DNA of 64,000 bases, taken from assembly GCF_901709675.1 (NCBI RefSeq), contig NC_051101.1, forward strand, positions 5,600,501-5,664,500. Reading direction: 5' to 3'. Source of the stretch: Syngnathus acus (lineage: Eukaryota; Chordata; Actinopteri; Syngnathiformes; Syngnathidae). The notes beneath the pieces are model-generated. The model was not told where the DNA came from, did no database searches, and saw nothing but the letters and a program-made list of their open reading frames with translations. Positions 25,358 to 38,600 of the stretch are shown here, in pieces; positions within the stretch are counted from its first letter, which is position 1, and each line of letters starts with the position of its first letter. Made by a program: the position numbers and the translations under genes.

Positions 25358-27470
25358 TCAGTTTAGATGTTCATTTTTTGCCCAGTCTTGCCATCCACCC
25401 GGGTAATGCTGAACTCTGAAAGAATGAGGAAAAAGTGGCGGGTTATAGATGCATGACCTACTAACTTGAGCAGACTGTTGCATTTTTCATTTGAATGCAG
25501 CCTCTTTCGGTTTTCATTTGTTTGTGAAGCAGTCTACTCATCTGGAAGTGAAATGCTATAGGGTTAAGATCTGGCGATTGACTTCGCCCATCGAGGATCT
25601 TCCACTTTTCCCCCAAGAGGAAGTGAATATTCTCTCAATTAGTTTGGTACATCCTTTTGTCCTGTAAATTGCTAGGTAAAAAAGTGTTTTGTAGATTTCA
25701 GAAGTCATGTGACCATCATGTGTTACGCCATCAATAAAGATTTTGAAAGAAGCATACGTGCCCATATCACAAGATGCAAAAAGAATCGGAAGGCCATATT
25801 GGATTTTGCAGTGAAGTACAAAGATGACTTTTATGAACTAATGAGACCAATACGAACCTCTACCAAGGTGATGGAGAGACCAAAGTCTGCAGAGAAAAAT
25901 AATCTGTTTATGATCCAAAACAGACAAGTTCATCTGTGAAGCATGTTGGAGGTACTAATTGCATGCCTTGGGCTTCCAAGGATGCTTTTGAAAAGGACTT
26001 ATTGGTCCTAATTGATGATGTAACTCATTATGGTAGCAGCAGAATGAATCATGGAGTCTACAAGAACATTTTTTTCTGTCACATTACAGAAACAAAAGCA
26101 CATATTCTTTCTTTCTCAATAATCACCAAAAACAAAGGAAATGACCTTGTAGTCCTTTTAGAAGGAATTTTAGAAGTTTTGCCAAAACCTATGACCATAC
26201 GAAGGAGTCTTACTCTTTGTATCCGAGTTCAGAGGCCATTTCTAATGCATTCTTGCTCCTGATGCCTGCCAGGCAGGTGAACACAATGTTGTCCACCTTC
26301 TGGGGCATCTCACCGCCGTACTTCTCATTGAACTCCTCTGGATCGAGCTGTAGAGCCGTGCTCACCTGGCCCACTGCAAAGACATCAATCCACAGATGAC
26401 CCCATCGGTATTTAACAGCTGGAGTATTGAGACCTTCAGTATTGGGTTGTGAACATACTATGGGTAAGTCACGGACAGGAGGCAAAAAAAATACAGTGAG
26501 TCAGTTTCCGACGGCCCCGACATATGACATTTTGAGGTTCCGAATGGCACACAATAAACTGGATTGCTGGGTCGGACACAAAGGCACGCTCAGTTAATGC
26601 CACATTTATTGTTTTTCTACTGAATATTTTAGATTTATGGCCAAGATGTTTTTTAATACTTGTAATCACTGCAATTATAACCTTATTACTGCATCGCTCT
26701 TATGCACTATCCTTTTTCACATTGCATTTACGTAGCAGGGTATAGAAACAGGGGTCAAAATGTGGGTGGTTTTTGTTTATTCGATTAGGTCTTGCAACAA
26801 GTCACTCCCATAATTTGACAATAGGATACAGTCATGAAATGAAAATGTTCCATTCACGTTATCTTATAGATTTAAGACTAAAATTTGACTTCTTTTGTAA
26901 GCATATGTACAGTAAATTGTCGATGGAAGGGGGCGCCATACTCCTCGACAGAGGCGTCACATGGGCGAAGCTCGGCTCTGGTCCACGCTTCTGTCATAAT
27001 ATTTCCAATTATGGAATATCAACACTTACAGGGAACGTTTAAAGAGCCAGGGATGGAGCCGTATTCTCGAAGCTCCCATGGCTCTCTGACATCGATAACA
27101 GCAGCCTCACCGCCGACCAAGAGCTTCTTCAACTGCTCGTAGGTCACATCCGTGATCTGTGGCACCGAACCGAATCTTCGGCAACCGAGCCACAAGGCTG
27201 AAGCTGAAGGACAACAAAACAATTTACCATATATTGGTATGCATGAGACAAAATTGTTAGTTTTTGTTACATACTAGTACAGGTACAGGTAAAAACTGAG
27301 TGAACTGGTAACAACGCAAAACAGAAAAACTCACTTGTGTAAAGACGTGTGTTGACTGGTTCTGGTAGGAGGGTTCGGCTGCTCGAAACAAAGGCACTAT
27401 GAAGAAAGTTACTGTCCCCCAATAGTCGGCGGGCGACTATAGAACTTCTTAAACATACTCGGAAAGCCAT
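25358..27470 (-). CDS. tstd3: TSTD3-like rhodanese (thiosulfate sulfurtransferase) domain protein
   Basis: Small single-domain rhodanese, expected to transfer sulfane sulfur through a persulfidated cysteine (family knowledge). Four coding exons on the minus strand: 27335-27470, 27030-27203, 26214-26373 and 25358-25415. They total 528 bases and give 175 aa, with every phase matching. The N-terminus (MAFRVCLRSSIVARRLLG) is arginine-rich and lacks acidic residues until an Asp, as in a mitochondrial presequence; this location is inferred. The rhodanese fold shows VIDVREPWEL, the SIPGSLNVPLG segment and the active-site loop CLAGIRS with the catalytic Cys near residue 137, and it ends with HYPGGWQDWAKNE. 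The last exon has only 58 bases and is easily missed. It is divergent from USP45, as in human. The name TSTD3 rather than TSTD1/2 rests on synteny. The last intron carries a decayed Tc1 transposon in the opposite orientation. A possible AATAAA lies at 25045-25050 on the minus strand. Confidence 0.9.
25700..26165 (+). mobile_element. Tc1-like transposase relic in TSTD3 last intron
   Basis: Translated across frameshifts and stops, it keeps Tc1 transposase motifs in order: KKNRKAILDFAVKYKDDF, then ERPK.CREK, SSVKHVGG with CMPWA, and LIDDVTHYGSSRMNHGVYKN. Several stops and frameshifts make it non-functional. It lies opposite to TSTD3, between its last two exons. Confidence 0.7.
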
Positions 27471-28249
27471 GTGCAAAAAGTAGCGTCTGGAAGAAGACAA
27501 ATTCTTCTTAACACAAATTATAAATATACCGCAATCTGTCAAGTGCGCAATACAAACAGCTAACTGAGCATGCGCACTTGCGCAATATGAGGAGTTGACG
27601 GGTCCCGCAAAGGACCAAAACAGGGCAAGAGGGTTTTACGCAATGTAAAAAAAAAAAAAAGGTCATTGTTTACTTCTATGACAAATCATACATTTAATTT
27701 GGTGCGCACTAAAATGCCACATGGTGTGTTATTGACTTGTCTTAAATCACAGAAATATATATATTTATAATAGTACGAGAGCAGCCACCCTGCAATCTTA
27801 TAGCTGTTGCTGGTAAATTGGAATTACCTGATTTGTTTTGTCTTTGTATTAAATGCATACCAAATTTATTACTTGTTTGATTCATTTTTCCGCTCAACCC
27901 TAGTTTAATGTTAGAACGTCATTGAGCGTTTTGGTAGTAGCCGTTTCCTGATGTACCTGAATGCAACACTACAGATTGCTTCCGACTGCGTCACATGTTT
28001 ATATTGCTAGTGCATGCTACAAGCTCTAGTTAACCCGAGCAGAGGATGTGTCCTGTGTAATTGTTATTTCATGGGTCCATCTTTAATTCGCTATACACTC
28101 GTTTCCAAGCGTATACGCAGTAAAGTAAACAGTTCTGTTCATTGTATTGTTAGTGGTGAAAGCCTGTAGCTAACGTTTGCTAGCCAGTGAGCGTTAGCAT
28201 CACTGGTTTTAGCCAACACTGTCAATCACTGGATCGAAAAAATAAAGAG
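27471..28249. promoter_or_regulatory. Divergent TSTD3/USP45 promoter region with probable USP45 5'UTR exon
   Basis: About 780 bases separate the TSTD3 start codon from a strong splice donor at 28249/28250 (AAAGAG then GTGAGT) on the plus strand. That donor probably ends the non-coding first exon of USP45. The next acceptor is at 29057/29058, eight bases before the USP45 ATG. A cAMP-response-like half site (GCGTCAC) lies near 27987-27993. A shared bidirectional promoter is inferred from the head-to-head layout. Confidence 0.45.
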
Positions 28250-28820
28250 GTGAGTTACTTGTTAATTTCGTTTTAATGAGTTCTGAATGTCACGAGGAAG
28301 GTGTCACTGAGTACATCTATGGCAAGAAAATTGGTTGTTACAAGTTTAATTCCAATCTGTCTTAATGATCATGCCCTAACAATGTATTATTTCAACGGAG
28401 AATACATTAAATGTTATCTTGTTATCAACTGTTATCATGGATTATTTAACCAGAACGATTATTGAATTAGTTTGTCTTGATAATGTTGAATTTTACATTT
28501 AATTACATGACAGTTATAGGTTTATGATTTGAAATATATTAACTCCCAAAACGAAGAACACACATTATGACTAAGGAGAGATAACATTCTCATAGGGATG
28601 GGCTTGGACGAGTCAGAGTATACCGAATGAGGTGTATACATGCAGCATTTTTAATCCGATCAGGCTTTTATTCCACATAAATATGTCCATGTAAATGTAG
28701 CCAATGTGTTACTGTCACATTGAATGCAAATGAGATTATTTGAATGGACACTGAATTGCATTTAATCATATTGGTAAAATCCATTAGAATTGCATTGTTC
28801 ATGGAGATATTTATAATGTA

Positions 28821-28895
28821 CAGTTGGAGGTGGGATTCAAACCAAGAACCCCATGGTGAATAGGTATGTGCTCCTACCAAGTAAGCTGTAGACAG
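28821..28895 (-). repeat. tRNA-derived SINE head fragment
   Basis: On the minus strand it reads CTACAGCTTACTTGGTAGGA (A-box-like) followed by GGTTCTTGGTTTGAATCCCA (B-box). This tRNA-like spacing is typical of a SINE head. No body was recognised. Confidence 0.5.
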
Positions 28896-29065
28896 GTCAA
28901 AAGATTACATAAACCAATGTTCAATTGAGGGGGGCACAAATCACCCTGACTTGAAATACTCGATAAATTTAATCACCTAGTCCTAATGACAAGGGGAAAG
29001 AACAAGTTAAGGGACATTGGTTGCTTTGTGTCATAACGTCAAAGTCTTAACCTGCAGAGCTCCAA

Positions 29066-32000
29066 ATGCGTCTTAAGGAGCCCCTGTCCTCGACACCCGC
29101 CAACATGACGAAGCGGACAAATAAACCACGAAAACCTCGTGATGACGAATCATCAGATGAAGTCAGTGGTAAGTTATTGGAGTCGACCAGTTCAACACAA
29201 TGTTTTTTTTTTGTGTATATTTGTAATAACTGATCATCACAGATCGCTTATACCGAATAAATTCTGTTTCTATCATACAAATGTACTCATCACATCAAGT
29301 CAACTAAAAAATATATCAAAGATAATATTTGATGTCAGATAATTTTATACGATTTTTTGTAGCTGTTTAAACCGATGATGATGATGATGATGATGATTTG
29401 CAAAGTTTATTTTAACGTTCTATGTTTCTTAAACAGGGTTGACTTGCCAGCATGTGACAAAGGCTGTGGACTTAAGCTCAGTGAAGAAATCTGTGTTGTG
29501 CAGCTTGTGGTTGGTGTGTTCAGAGTGCCTGAAGGAAAGAACCATGATCAACAGTGAACCAGCAGCATTTCAAGACATCTTAGTTTGCCTCAAATGTGGT
29601 TTCCAAGTAAGAATTTCTTCAGACACCCATTGGAGAATTTAAGGTTTTGGCTAACGGCAGCCCACCTGGAGTTTGCCGAAAGGAAACAGAATGACTCTAA
29701 GATCATGAATTACCAAATGTTCTGGTCGGATGAGACAAAGATTAACTGTAAGACGTTAGTTAATGCTCGATGACATGTTAGGTCATAAGACCAAAACCAT
29801 GCCTCATAGTGACACATGATTTTCAGCAGCAGGAATTGGGAGACCTGTCAGGAAGGGGGGTAAGGTGAATGTAGCAGTGTACAGAGACATCCTGGATGAA
29901 AACTTTTGACCTGAGCCTGGAGTGACCCTCATCACACAGCCAAGATATTAAAGTAGTGGCTTCAGGACACCTCTGGGAATGTTCTTGAGTTCCTCACCCA
30001 TACTTGAATCCGAATTTGAAAATGGCTTCACGGTGGAGATTGACAGTTGCTGCAAAGAAATAATGAAAGCAAAGCTTCCTATGTGCATGGATGTGTTGTT
30101 TCTGTAATATGTTTTTCATATTTCTTGCAGGCCTGTAACCACTCAGGGATTGAACATGCTGTCAAGCACCACCAAGCTTTTTATCCAGAGTCTCATTGTA
30201 TCACCATAAGCCTGAGCACTTGGAAAGCCTGGTGAGAAAGCTTCCCAATTCAGACAAAATGTACACGCAGGATCGAAATCAACCAGCATGACAAAATATG
30301 CAAATTGTGATATTGAAAATATGTGCCAAACTTCATTGTCACGGTCAATGCATGTCATGGTTTTGAGCATTATTGACTTACAGAAGCTCACTGAGAGATG
30401 TTCCTGCCTGACTACTCCCTGCAGGTGTTTTGAATGTAATGAGGAGCTCTCCACTCATTGTAACAAAAAAGCCTTGGCACAGACGCTGGATTTTTTGCAG
30501 AAGCACTCTGTCAAGGCAACGTCAGGTAGGGTGTTTGTCTCCCAACTCCTAGAACTAATTACCATTTCATCAATGCGAAACTCATCAAAATTAAATGTAT
30601 TCATGTACACCATGTAAATATGGCACCAATCCAAGAAATTAAGCACAAGGACCTTTTAACAATGACAAACTATATTCATAATCAAGTACAGTTATTATTA
30701 ATCAACATTGTTTTGACATTGCCATTGGGAAGTATCATGATGCGTAACAGATTCCCGGGGTTGATGAACAACAATAATAAATAATCCTAATACCATTATT
30801 GTGTCAAAAATTTTCAACGTTATTTAAAATAGACCGAATTTGGTTTAGAGAGGTTTTAAAACGTTTTAAATGTGTCAGATTCAGGTGGCCTCATGAAAGT
30901 GCACTTCAGTATACCTGCTCCCCCTGCTGGTAAAGATTGTTAGCAATCCTCAATTTCACCTACATACTCACTGCTTAGGAGCAACCATTGTCAGTCTCGG
31001 TTCAAAACGGTTGTTTATAATAATAATTATAATAATTCAATTCAAGTTTATTTATATAGCCCTAAATCACAATCAAGTCTCAAAGGGCTTCACATGTACC
31101 AAACTGACAATTGTTCTCAAACATCCCCTGATCTTAATTCAGATTTATATAGCCCTGGACATTAAAAAAAAAGATGCTGTACAGCGAATACATTATTCAC
31201 GTGCTCACACTCACTTTGGTGGTGGTAAACTATAAGGACTGCGGCCTTCCCTGTCTACCACCACACTTCACACTCAGGCATACATCAGTGTGAGTGGCAC
31301 TAGAAGCAAGGTGGGCAAAGTGTCTTTCCCAAGGACATGACATATGACTCGGAGCGGGATTTGAACTGCCGACCCTCTGGTCACTGAATGCCCCCTGCTT
31401 TACCACCTGAGCAACGGCCGCTATAAAACGTATGTCGATATAAACCTTTTCAAATTGTAATATCACATTCACTGTACATTCTACTCAAAAAGTCAAACAC
31501 TGAGGGCATCATTCTTGCTCTTGCATAGGAAATCTTGCTCCTATCATCCTCTCGATGGCTGTGATGGTGGCTATGTGCAACAACCAAGACCAACCGTGAT
31601 AGTTTCTCTTGATTTTCCCCATTCCTATGTCACTTCACTTGTCAGTCCACATTTTGGACAAATGCTAGTCATGAGCCCATTGTCACAAGTGTGTAAAGAC
31701 CCGAATAAATCACCTAGTATCTACTATCAATTTTTTTTGTCCTAAAGCAATAATATCACATCAGAATTGTAAAATGTTTTGGACTACAAATAACAGCCAT
31801 AAAAATAAAATATTTACAGCTGGCCCCTGAATAGAATTTATTTTTTTTATTATTGACACCCATTAAAATGCATTGATGGAGATTTGTATTATTTTGTTTA
31901 AACCCAAAGTATTATTTGGTATGATGGCTTGTGGTCTCACTAGTTTCAACTTAAGCCCCCTGAACGTCCATTTGTCCATTTACCAGTGTCCGTAGACTAA

Positions 32001-32587
32001 CCAGCCATGCACATCCAGGCTGGTCTTGAGTCACTCTCTCAGCCACAGCTGAAGAGTTGTAGTATTGAACAGTCCTCCACTCTCTCTGTACATTGTGCAT
32101 GACTGCACGCATTAACGAAATTAGGCGCTTGAGTGATGCTTCCCGGCTGGGTTCCCTGAAGAACGTGAGCAGCTGTGAAAGGTTGGGCCTCTGCTCCGTT
32201 ATCCATTGTCTTTCCCACTCGGTCGCTTGTCCCTTGTTCTGTTCTGCCACCTCTGGGCCCGTGTGCAGCACTAGTGGGAGTCACAGTCCGGATCAAGTTC
32301 GAGAAATTGTATCACCCTCCACAGCTGGAGTGCACAAACTCTCATCTAGAGACCATGTTGAGAAGAACTTTCATTTAAAGCAAACAGTTGTTTGTAAGCT
32401 ATGCCTACCGTTTCAAACTGAGTTTGCATTGTGAATCCCAAACTGAATAGCCATGTACTCTTTCCCAAAGGGCGTGCAGGCTCTGAAAATCACAGTGTAA
32501 TCAAATTTGTTTGTCAAGAACATAATTAACCCAAGGTAAAATGTGTATCTATTTTGTGCTATTCAGTTAAGGCACTAAAGAGCACCA

Positions 32588-32619
<32 letters not shown>

Positions 32620-35600
32620 AAACCGCACAGTGGAGACAAGTAGGGCTGCAAGCTCTTTAGATGTTTGGCTAATGGGCAAGTTTAATTTCTTTGACAAAAC
32701 CTAAAATCTAAAAATAATTTCCTGTATTGGTTTGGATCCTATTATGATCCTCCAGTATGTTGGCAAACTTTTCATCACTAGAGCTTTACGGTTAACTTAG
32801 CAAGTTTGGCATATATAGTTAAAGGACGTTTATGGATCTTTGGTAACCCACCTACAGTATATGTTTGAACTACTAACTATTAACTGATTGGATTAGCCTA
32901 CCGACTGTTTAGACTATAAATTACCAGTCACCTTTCCTACCATCCAATTGTACCACACCCGTTGTCCAAATGGCTATAGAAATAGACAGCCATTATTGTA
33001 TAAAATAGACTGTTATTTGTTGAGGAGCTTGTAAAATTCCTTTTTAGTCTGAAGGCCAGTTTTTTTTAGAGAGAGATGTTGTGCTTCTGCCATACTCCCC
33101 AAATCACAAAGGAGCCCTAGCATGGGTGTTTTCACAACCCACAATAATTTGTTACAACAGCTCATTGAAAACTAAAAGTCGATTAACTATGCTCTCTCAC
33201 CATCAAGGTCTTTGGCTCAAGTACCAGAATCCCACTAAAAGGACTGTTTACCTCAGGGACTTAGATTCTCTCCCACAATGGAGATGGGTTGCCTTTGTGA
33301 AATAATTGAAAGGATTCTAAATCGACACACAATCTTTCCCACCATAATCCCATAATTTATTGTCATGATATCTATGATACTGAATAATTACTCTCCTCAT
33401 AACTGTGTACATGGTATTTTATTTGTGTGTTTTCTTTTTTTTTTTTTTAATTATTATACTTCGTCAGTCTTTTGTGTGGGTTTTTCCCTATTTGGTCTAT
33501 TGTACCCTTCAGGACATGTAGACTATTACTCAGTCAGTTATGTGTTTTTTTTACTTTTACAGCCCAGTAGGAAAACATGATCGCCAACATGTATGTGTAA
33601 ACAGTTTAAATTAGATTTTTGTCAGAAAGATGCCTGACAATGATTCCTTTGAATCTCACAGCTTCGTCGATAGCTGTCCCAAAATTCGGTTGCAATTCTC
33701 GTAGTTGAAGAAGAGCAGTTAATCGTTGTTACATAGGTCTCCTCTGCATTTTTCAGCCTGTGACACCGGTTGCTACTTTCCACAAAATGGAGGAACAAAT
33801 GCTTAACAAATCCAATGATGGCCTATGTGCGCCAGCCCTGGGAAGCCCTTTCAATCTTACCGGTGATCGACAAACTGGTGTCCAGCTAGCTACTCGCTCC
33901 ATTGACAATAGCTGGGGAATGGATGAATACAAATACCTGAGCAATTTAACTATCACAAAAGAATGTGAGGAGTAATTATTTCTTCCTCAATATGGTGGTA
34001 GGTGTCAAGGTTTTCAGGTATTCAAATTCTGTTTTCTGGTGGCAGTTATTTTGACCCATGATGGACTTTTGATAAGTGTGCCATGGACTGATGTATTAGT
34101 TTGAGTGACTTTTGGCGAAAGCTTCTACCACTAAAAGGTAGGAAATGAAATGTGCACCAAGCTTTTGTCCTTAACTTGTCGAGACGAGTCAGTGGCCAGC
34201 AAAATGCTTGTTCCCTGGTGGGGCTTTCATGGAGGTAATCAAGGGTGATCCTGTCTTAATTCCCACCACTGCGCATGAAAGTAGGCCAGTGTGTGCACTT
34301 TTTTTGGTTGTTTTTTGTCTGTCTGTATGATTACTGCCATGCAGTCTCCCAAATGAGCCATACAAATCTAATCTCACTTAGATTATTTCATAAATCCATG
34401 GTAATTCTTCTTTTTGTACAATTCAGCGTAAGCAAAATCACATGTCTTAGCATTCATTTGACCAAGCTCTGCACTTAGTATATTGGCATGTGTATGTGTC
34501 TGTAAATAAAATGTCACTGAGCTCGCCTGGCCTCAGATGGCAAGGAAGCAAGCTTTTTATGCCCTGTAGTCACAACAAATTAGTGAATTAATAAGACATT
34601 TGGTGTTGCTCGTCCTTCCTCATGACTGCTTGCTCTGCATGAAGGGAGCTGCCTTTGCTCTGCTCCACTGAAAGCAAACATGGAAGCCTAAAACTGACTG
34701 GCCAAACGTTTAGATGGTCATATTAGGAATCATAGGAATAGCCTCTCAACGTTATTTTTCATTTGCTCTTAGTTTGATGAATTGTTTGCAGTAATTGAGA
34801 AATACAGTATGCTGTTATTTTGGATGCTTGATCAGTGTGGGAGGGAGTGAAAATATTGTTGCTCCTCCATTGCAGTGAAAAAAAAAAGGCATTTACTCTC
34901 GACAGGAATGTGGAGTATGTCTTTGTGAGATTAAATCATTTTGTCTGGAATAATATTTGCATGGTTACAGGTCATTGTGTTATTTATTTGATCCCCTGTC
35001 ATAAACAATTTGTTTGTCTTTGTGTGACAGCAAGTAGGGAGTGCAGGAGGTGTTGGTGTACATGCGTGCGTGCATACATACGATGAGTCTGAGTTCCGTG
35101 GTGCTTTTCTCCACCCTGGGGAAAGCCTCCACTCGATCTGTTACTGTTGCCCATACTCGTTGGCTGTGCAAGAAGGGCCAGGTGGTGGTGCTTAGTGCAG
35201 CACAGTCAAGCGTGGACATAGCGCATGCTGACATTTGCCATCGTTGATTGCTGCAGGGAGAGGAAAAATCTGCTTTTCCATATGCTTGTGCTCATTGCAA
35301 CCCTTCCCTCCACCCACTACACCCCTCAACTGTCCTCCGCTGCCCCCCACTCCCTCATACACACACCCTCCCCACCCAGTCTCAACCAGATGGCTCCGTG
35401 AACATTGTTTACCTTGGGTGATGGTCCCAGATGCAGAGTGTGTCCATAGGCATCCCCATTCCGCCCAGTTAGTTTCCTTGTCCCTCTCCTCCCTCTCAGC
35501 TAGTGCCAGTCGGATCTCTCTGACTCAAGCTGCATCAGGGCTGTTGACACTGTGTCCTTCATCCCCACACACACCATAGCAGATGTGTGTAATTCCACAT

Positions 35601-38600
35601 CTGCTTAAGTATGAATTTTGATTTTATTTTATTATTTTTTTAAGTTTAGCTTTTGCTTTTTCACTTATGTCTTATGTTATTTCGTCATTGTGTGACTTGT
35701 CACAGTTGTGCTCCAGTTGCAACATTAATTTACCTTTAAGGGACATTAGTTTCTGATTCTGAAAGAGATACAAATATTTTTCCTCTATTGTTCAATTGTC
35801 ATCTAAATTTCAACTATTCATATATTTTCAGTGTCAAATGCAGTCCGGAAAAGCACTTTATTTTCTCATCCAAGTCTTCAGTTTCCCTACTTCCACATTG
35901 TGTGTTCTGACATATGGGCGTTCCCTTATGGCTTCATGGAATAGCTGGAAACCCCAGATGTTGCCAGCACAGGCCAGATGTAATTAGCAATACTCAATGG
36001 AGTGCTGCAACAGAGTGCCATCACAACAAGATGGACCTCTATACTCCCAAAAACTATGGGGTGGGCCATGAAAGTCAGTTAACAATTTCCACTTAATTTC
36101 AGGCCACGTCATTTGAGCAGCAATAATGTGAGATAATCATGAGATGGCCAAAACTTGAAAACTACAGCACAATGTGATATTCTCTTATACTTATGATCAT
36201 TGAATGTGAATTGCCCATGGAGTTCCATACTATCGTGAATTATGGCCTTTCCCTTAAACTGATTCCCTGGAAATAGCAAGCTCATCACTAATTTGTTTTG
36301 GATTGCTTTTTCAATCAAGTGTTGAATTGGTCAGTGCTTAAAATGTAATATGTTCGAGGATAAGGTCATATATGAGAGTAACGTAAATACTAACGCACAC
36401 TTTTTTGCTCTAAAAAATAATAATAATCCAAAATCGAAGGGAGGTGTTACCAATATGCTGTTTTTCTTCCATTTATTTTTCTTCCAGAATTGTAGTAGAT
36501 TTGACCCAAAATCCGGGTAAAATATTTAACTTATCTTCAGGGTTAAATGGATCTTGCTGGAGCAAATGAACTACTGTTTGGATGGTCCAGCGTTTGGGTT
36601 GAAAAAAATATGACTCACCTGTTTTTGTCCGTGTGTGCAAGAAAGGAAGAACTTAGTCAAGTTTGAAATTCACATGTTAATCCAGCCAATAAATCATGTC
36701 ACTTGGTGTTCTAGCGACATCCCCCAAAATCCAGAAACTGAGAGAGGAACGCTCTGATTATAATGAACCCTCAAGAGGTAAAAGCTCTGTCATCAACAGT
36801 GCCTTGGTTCCTGTCAAAGGCATCAATAACCTCGGCAACACCTGCTTCTTCAATGCTGTTATGCAGGTTGGTACATTTCTAATCGGCTTAGAGAAAAAAA
36901 CATCAATGTCCTTCATGTCTACAATCTACTATCTGCTCGGGTTGAGAAAAGATTTACTTGAAGAGGTCAAAATCAAATGTATTCGAGCAACACAAAGCAA
37001 AGCTTGAAATGATATGCCGTGTTGCAGCTTTAGTCATCAGGGACTGTCCAATGTTTATATACTATGCTGTACCTATATCTCGCTACAAATCACACAAACC
37101 ATTTTTTTGCCATAATAATTATCACGAAATCACAAAATCAGCTTGGCTACCGTGTGAGGAAAACAGTGGTAGTTGTTAGTGATATTGAAACACAGCTTGA
37201 TGCATGTTTGTTTGATCTTGTGTTGTCATGACCTGCTTTCTTCTTATGTTCGCACGATACGTGTAAACACATACTCTTACAATGACTTTTTATATAAGCA
37301 GGCCAGCTTTTGAGGTCACTTCGAAATACATTCAATGCAGTGACAACTGCAACGCAAACTTGGACATGTTTACCTGCCCACACATACAATTCAACCATCA
37401 ACCCTCCCCAGTCTCTCTCTGGTTGTGTCATGGTCACTGCAAACTGACATGCCTCCTGAACAATAAACCTGTTTTTTTTCCACCATTTTGTTAATCACCC
37501 CTAGGACCTTCCTCTTTGATTGAAATTCGAGTGAGTGTGAATGCTATTCCCTCTCTCGCACACTCTTTTTCTTTTGTATTGTCTCCTTGAAAACTGCAAT
37601 CTTTTTGGTGAAAACATGTAATTGTTAAGAGGATGAGCCGTGTCTGCATTCACAATGCCTGCTCCATTGTGCCTTTTCCATAGCAACTGTGTTCTTTGCC
37701 AAGATGTGACCAAACAAATCTTTTGAAAGCAAAGATGAGATGCTTCTCTCTTATGGGACTACTCTTAATCAAGACGCATTCTTCATTTTAAAGCAACACA
37801 TGATAAAATGACCACGAATCCTTCTAAATTGGTCCAACATTCCACATGGATATTTTAAATGACTACAGAATTGCAACAAGCCATGAATGTTTTAACGAAT
37901 GTCCAGAAGATTTGCAACAAGCCAAGAATGCTTTAACAAATATCCAGTTGGATATTATCCTGTGATTGCAACGTCAATGATAAGAAATGTGAAAATTCTT
38001 GTTTTTGCAGAATCTGTCCCAAACGCATATGCTCATTGACCTCATCCAGGAAGTGAAGGAGAAAGGGTACAAACTAAGGATCTGCCCACCAGTTGAGAGC
38101 AATCTGGTACTGCTACCATTTTCTCTTCATGACTGAATTTCTTTATTTAAATCATACTTTGCTTCAAATGTTTGTAAATAACAAATATTTATTTATTTTG
38201 TTGGTATATTTCATAGCCTATGTGGATATTTCTAACCAGCACTCGCCTGAGACCAATAGATTTTTGTTACTTTGTGACTTTTTGCAGGCTCCATTAGTAG
38301 CAATGCTGCCCAGTCCTGAGCCCCTGACTGCAGCCATGCTTCTCTTCCTTCAGTGCATGAAAGAGCCAGGAAAAGGTCCAGTGAATCCCAAGATCCTTTT
38401 TAATCAGCTTTGCCAAAAGTAAGGCACAATTATCATTATTATTTTCATTATTATTACTATCATTTATCAGTCTCCTACTTTTCTACGTGCTCTTTCTAAA
38501 GCTTAACGATCACAATATAAATCTGTCTTAGGCTTGCATGGCTTACTTATTTTGATGATACTATAGTAGACCTCCACATACTTATAGTTTAGCACCCATG

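Noticed and set aside
27471-27542. Longer TSTD3 N-terminus upstream of 27470
   Set aside because: The upstream extension is not presequence-like, while the ATG at 27470 is directly followed by an Arg-rich leader; the shorter start was preferred.
36867-37010. Reading of USP45 exon 5 through its donor into the intron
   Set aside because: The extension lacks homology, whereas splicing at 36866 joins NAVMQ to NLSQTHML exactly as in the USP family.
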